A stretch of 6,116 bases of DNA from Pseudomonadota bacterium (GTDB taxonomy: Bacteria > Desulfobacterota > Desulfovibrionia > Desulfovibrionales > Desulfovibrionaceae): assembly GCA_023417745.1 (NCBI GenBank), contig JAEZEM010000485.1:1-6116 (forward strand). Reading direction: 5' to 3'. Both the position numbers and the translations under genes were made by a program. How positions within the stretch are numbered: the stretch's first letter is position 1; every line of letters begins with the position of its first letter. Below are positions 5,223-6,116 of this stretch, in pieces. The notes below the pieces were generated by a model. That model was not told where the DNA came from, searched no databases, and saw only the letters and a list, made by a program, of their open reading frames with translations.

Positions 5223-5251
5223 GTCCAGGCAGGCTTGCTCGCCGCCTGGAC
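5223..5251. repeat. Hairpin in the tetR 3' region
   Basis: GTCCAGGC (5223-5230) pairs with GCCTGGAC (5244-5251). After a bulged A, GGC (5232-5234) also pairs with GCC (5241-5243), giving an 11-bp stem with loop TTGCTC. It has no T-tract. It lies in the 179-bp gap between tetR and the CGGC gene and may stabilise the tetR mRNA end. Confidence 0.45.
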
Positions 5252-5289
5252 TTCCGCCTCGCCTTACGCGGCGCCTGCCAAGCCCCAGT

Positions 5290-5871
5290 CTAGGCCCCAA
5301 AAAGCAGGCGGGCGGCAAAAACCTCAAAGGTCGCCAACGGGCCGTCGTTGCGGGCGGCCTTCATGCGCATAAGCGCCCCCTGCCAGGCTCCGGCCAGAAA
5401 ACCGGCCGCCTCGGCCGCGTCCAGGCCCGCTTCGATCTCCCCGCTGGCCTGGCCGGCCTCAACCAACCGCGCAAAAAACCGCGTCAGCCCCTCCAGGGAA
5501 ACAGCCAGCCGCTTCCCCAGCGCCTCGGACTGGCCGGCCAACTCCAACACCAAGTTGCCGATGGGGCAGCCGCGCCGAAATCCGCCCTCGGCCTGGGACT
5601 CCCGGTAGCGGGCCACGAACTGCGCCAACCGCTCCCGGCAGGTCAAACCCTCAGTGGTCAACGCCGGCCGGCCGATTGCCGCAAGCATCCCCTCGTAGTG
5701 CTCGATGACCGCCAGGGCAAAGGCTTCCTTGCTCGGAAAATAGTGGTAAAACGATCCCTTGGGCGCGCCGGCCGCGTCCAGGATCTCCTTGAGCCCTGTT
5801 GCTGCATAGCCCTGGCCGTGCATGATGGCCGCCCCGGCCCGGATGATGCGCTCCCGCGCGGTCTCGTTCAT
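5290..5871 (-). CDS. TetR-family regulator, NemR-like
   Basis: This 193-residue protein has a typical TetR N-terminal DNA-binding domain: a helix-turn-helix over residues 23-45 (ATGLKEILDAAGAPKGSFYHYFP), then SKEAF. The C-terminal ligand domain contains RRGCPIGNLVLELAGQ (99-114), as in the NemR/AcuR branch. Cys102 and Lys171 (in RMKAARND) are 69 residues apart, the same spacing as Cys106 and Lys175 of E. coli NemR, which form a reversible bond on bleach or electrophile stress. The residue match is by eye. A perfect palindrome 12 bp upstream of the start suggests autorepression, and a second site lies at the CGGC gene. No Shine-Dalgarno sequence precedes the ATG (CGTCTCTCC). A -35-like TTGACC (5902-5907) would put the transcript start almost on the ATG, so the mRNA may be leaderless. 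Length is normal and the domain looks intact. Confidence 0.9.
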   Translation of the reverse strand: MNETARERIIRAGAAIMHGQGYAATGLKEILDAAGAPKGSFYHYFPSKEAFALAVIEHYEGMLAAIGRPALTTEGLTCRERLAQFVARYRESQAEGGFRRGCPIGNLVLELAGQSEALGKRLAVSLEGLTRFFARLVEAGQASGEIEAGLDAAEAAGFLAGAWQGALMRMKAARNDGPLATFEVFAARLLFGA

Positions 5872-5882
5872 GGAGAGACGGT

Positions 5883-5898
5883 TAGACCGATCGGTCTA
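5883..5898. promoter_or_regulatory. TetR/NemR-type operator, perfect 16-bp palindrome
   Basis: TAGACCGATCGGTCTA is fully palindromic. It lies between a -35-like TTGACC (5902-5907, minus strand) and the tetR start codon, where binding would block initiation. It has the TAGACC-N4-GGTCTA form that I recall as the E. coli NemR box, which agrees with the family of the gene. A further half-site, GACCGA read on the minus strand, directly adjoins it. Confidence 0.8.
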
Positions 5899-5909
5899 GT
5901 CGGTCAAGC

Positions 5910-5931
5910 AAAAAAAACGGCCTCAGCCGTT
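5910..5931 (-). terminator. Intrinsic terminator of the coiled-coil gene
   Basis: Read on the minus strand, AACGGC pairs with GCCGTT (5926-5931 with 5916-5921) around the loop TGAG, and the T-run continues to 5910, eight Ts in all. The stop codon of the gene at the window end (TGA, 5923-5925) sits inside the hairpin loop. The terminator separates that gene from the tetR promoter directly downstream. Confidence 0.85.
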
Positions 5932-6116
5932 GTCGCGCCCTTCGCCCAGGGTCTTGATCTTGCCGAGCAGGTAGCTTTCGAGCTCCCGGCGGTCCTTGCG
6001 CAGGCGCACCAGCTCGGCTTCCAGCACCCGCACCTTGTCGCCCAGGGCGGCGTTCTCGGCCCGGGCCTCGGCCAGTTCGCCCTGAATGGCCGCTGCCGTG
6101 GCCTCGGACAGGGCGG
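5923..6116 (-). CDS. C-terminal end of a coiled-coil protein, cut by the window edge
   Basis: Reading the minus strand in from the window end gives 63 residues and a TGA at 5923-5925. The fragment is rich in Ala, Glu, Leu and Arg with heptad-like Leu/Val spacing: GELAEARAENAALG, then VRVLEAELVRLRKDRRELE, then ESYLLGKIKTLGEGRDNG at the end. This is typical of a coiled coil with a short polar tail. The open frame, the codon style and the textbook terminator right at the stop support a real gene. The family cannot be named from this fragment. Confidence 0.7.
   Translation of the reverse strand, partial: ALSEATAAAIQGELAEARAENAALGDKVRVLEAELVRLRKDRRELESYLLGKIKTLGEGRDNG

Overview
The window is GC-rich, with coding regions mostly above 60% G+C. 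It looks like a chromosome segment from a sulfate-reducing member of the Desulfovibrionaceae (Desulfovibrio/Solidesulfovibrio-like). That assignment is an impression from base composition, protein style and gene mix, not a proof. There is no sign of an insertion sequence, phage, tRNA, rRNA or CRISPR array.

Left part, plus strand: the 3' end of a multi-spanning polysaccharide flippase of the MOP/Wzx type (2-1060) is followed, after a 150-bp gap holding a perfect AT-rich 12-bp inverted repeat and a long bulged hairpin, by a complete chorismate synthase gene, aroC (1211-2284).

Middle: 836 bp without a recognisable protein gene (2285-3120) are rich in signals. They include a 13-bp-stem hairpin, a sigma54-like promoter followed about 240 bp later by an intrinsic terminator (possible small RNA), a 21-bp-period tandem repeat, a sigma70-like promoter, a very good sigma54-like promoter, and a leader that can fold into two mutually exclusive hairpins. 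This leads into a tightly spaced two-gene unit. The first gene encodes an unrecognised 77-residue protein and the second a 333-residue protein with a FIST-like C-terminus, a sensory fold. The unit is followed by a structured 3' region ending in a strong hairpin. This apparently sigma54-driven, leader-controlled pair is the most novel-looking part of the window.

Right part, minus strand: the 3' end of a coiled-coil protein gene ends in a textbook terminator at the window edge. Next come a TetR-family regulator resembling NemR and a small cysteine-rich CGGC-domain protein. A perfect 16-bp palindrome upstream of the tetR gene, and a one-base-shorter imperfect copy over the -10 region of the CGGC gene, suggest that the regulator controls both itself and the CGGC gene. 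The regulator carries a Cys and a Lys placed like the redox pair of E. coli NemR, so the module may respond to electrophiles or oxidants.
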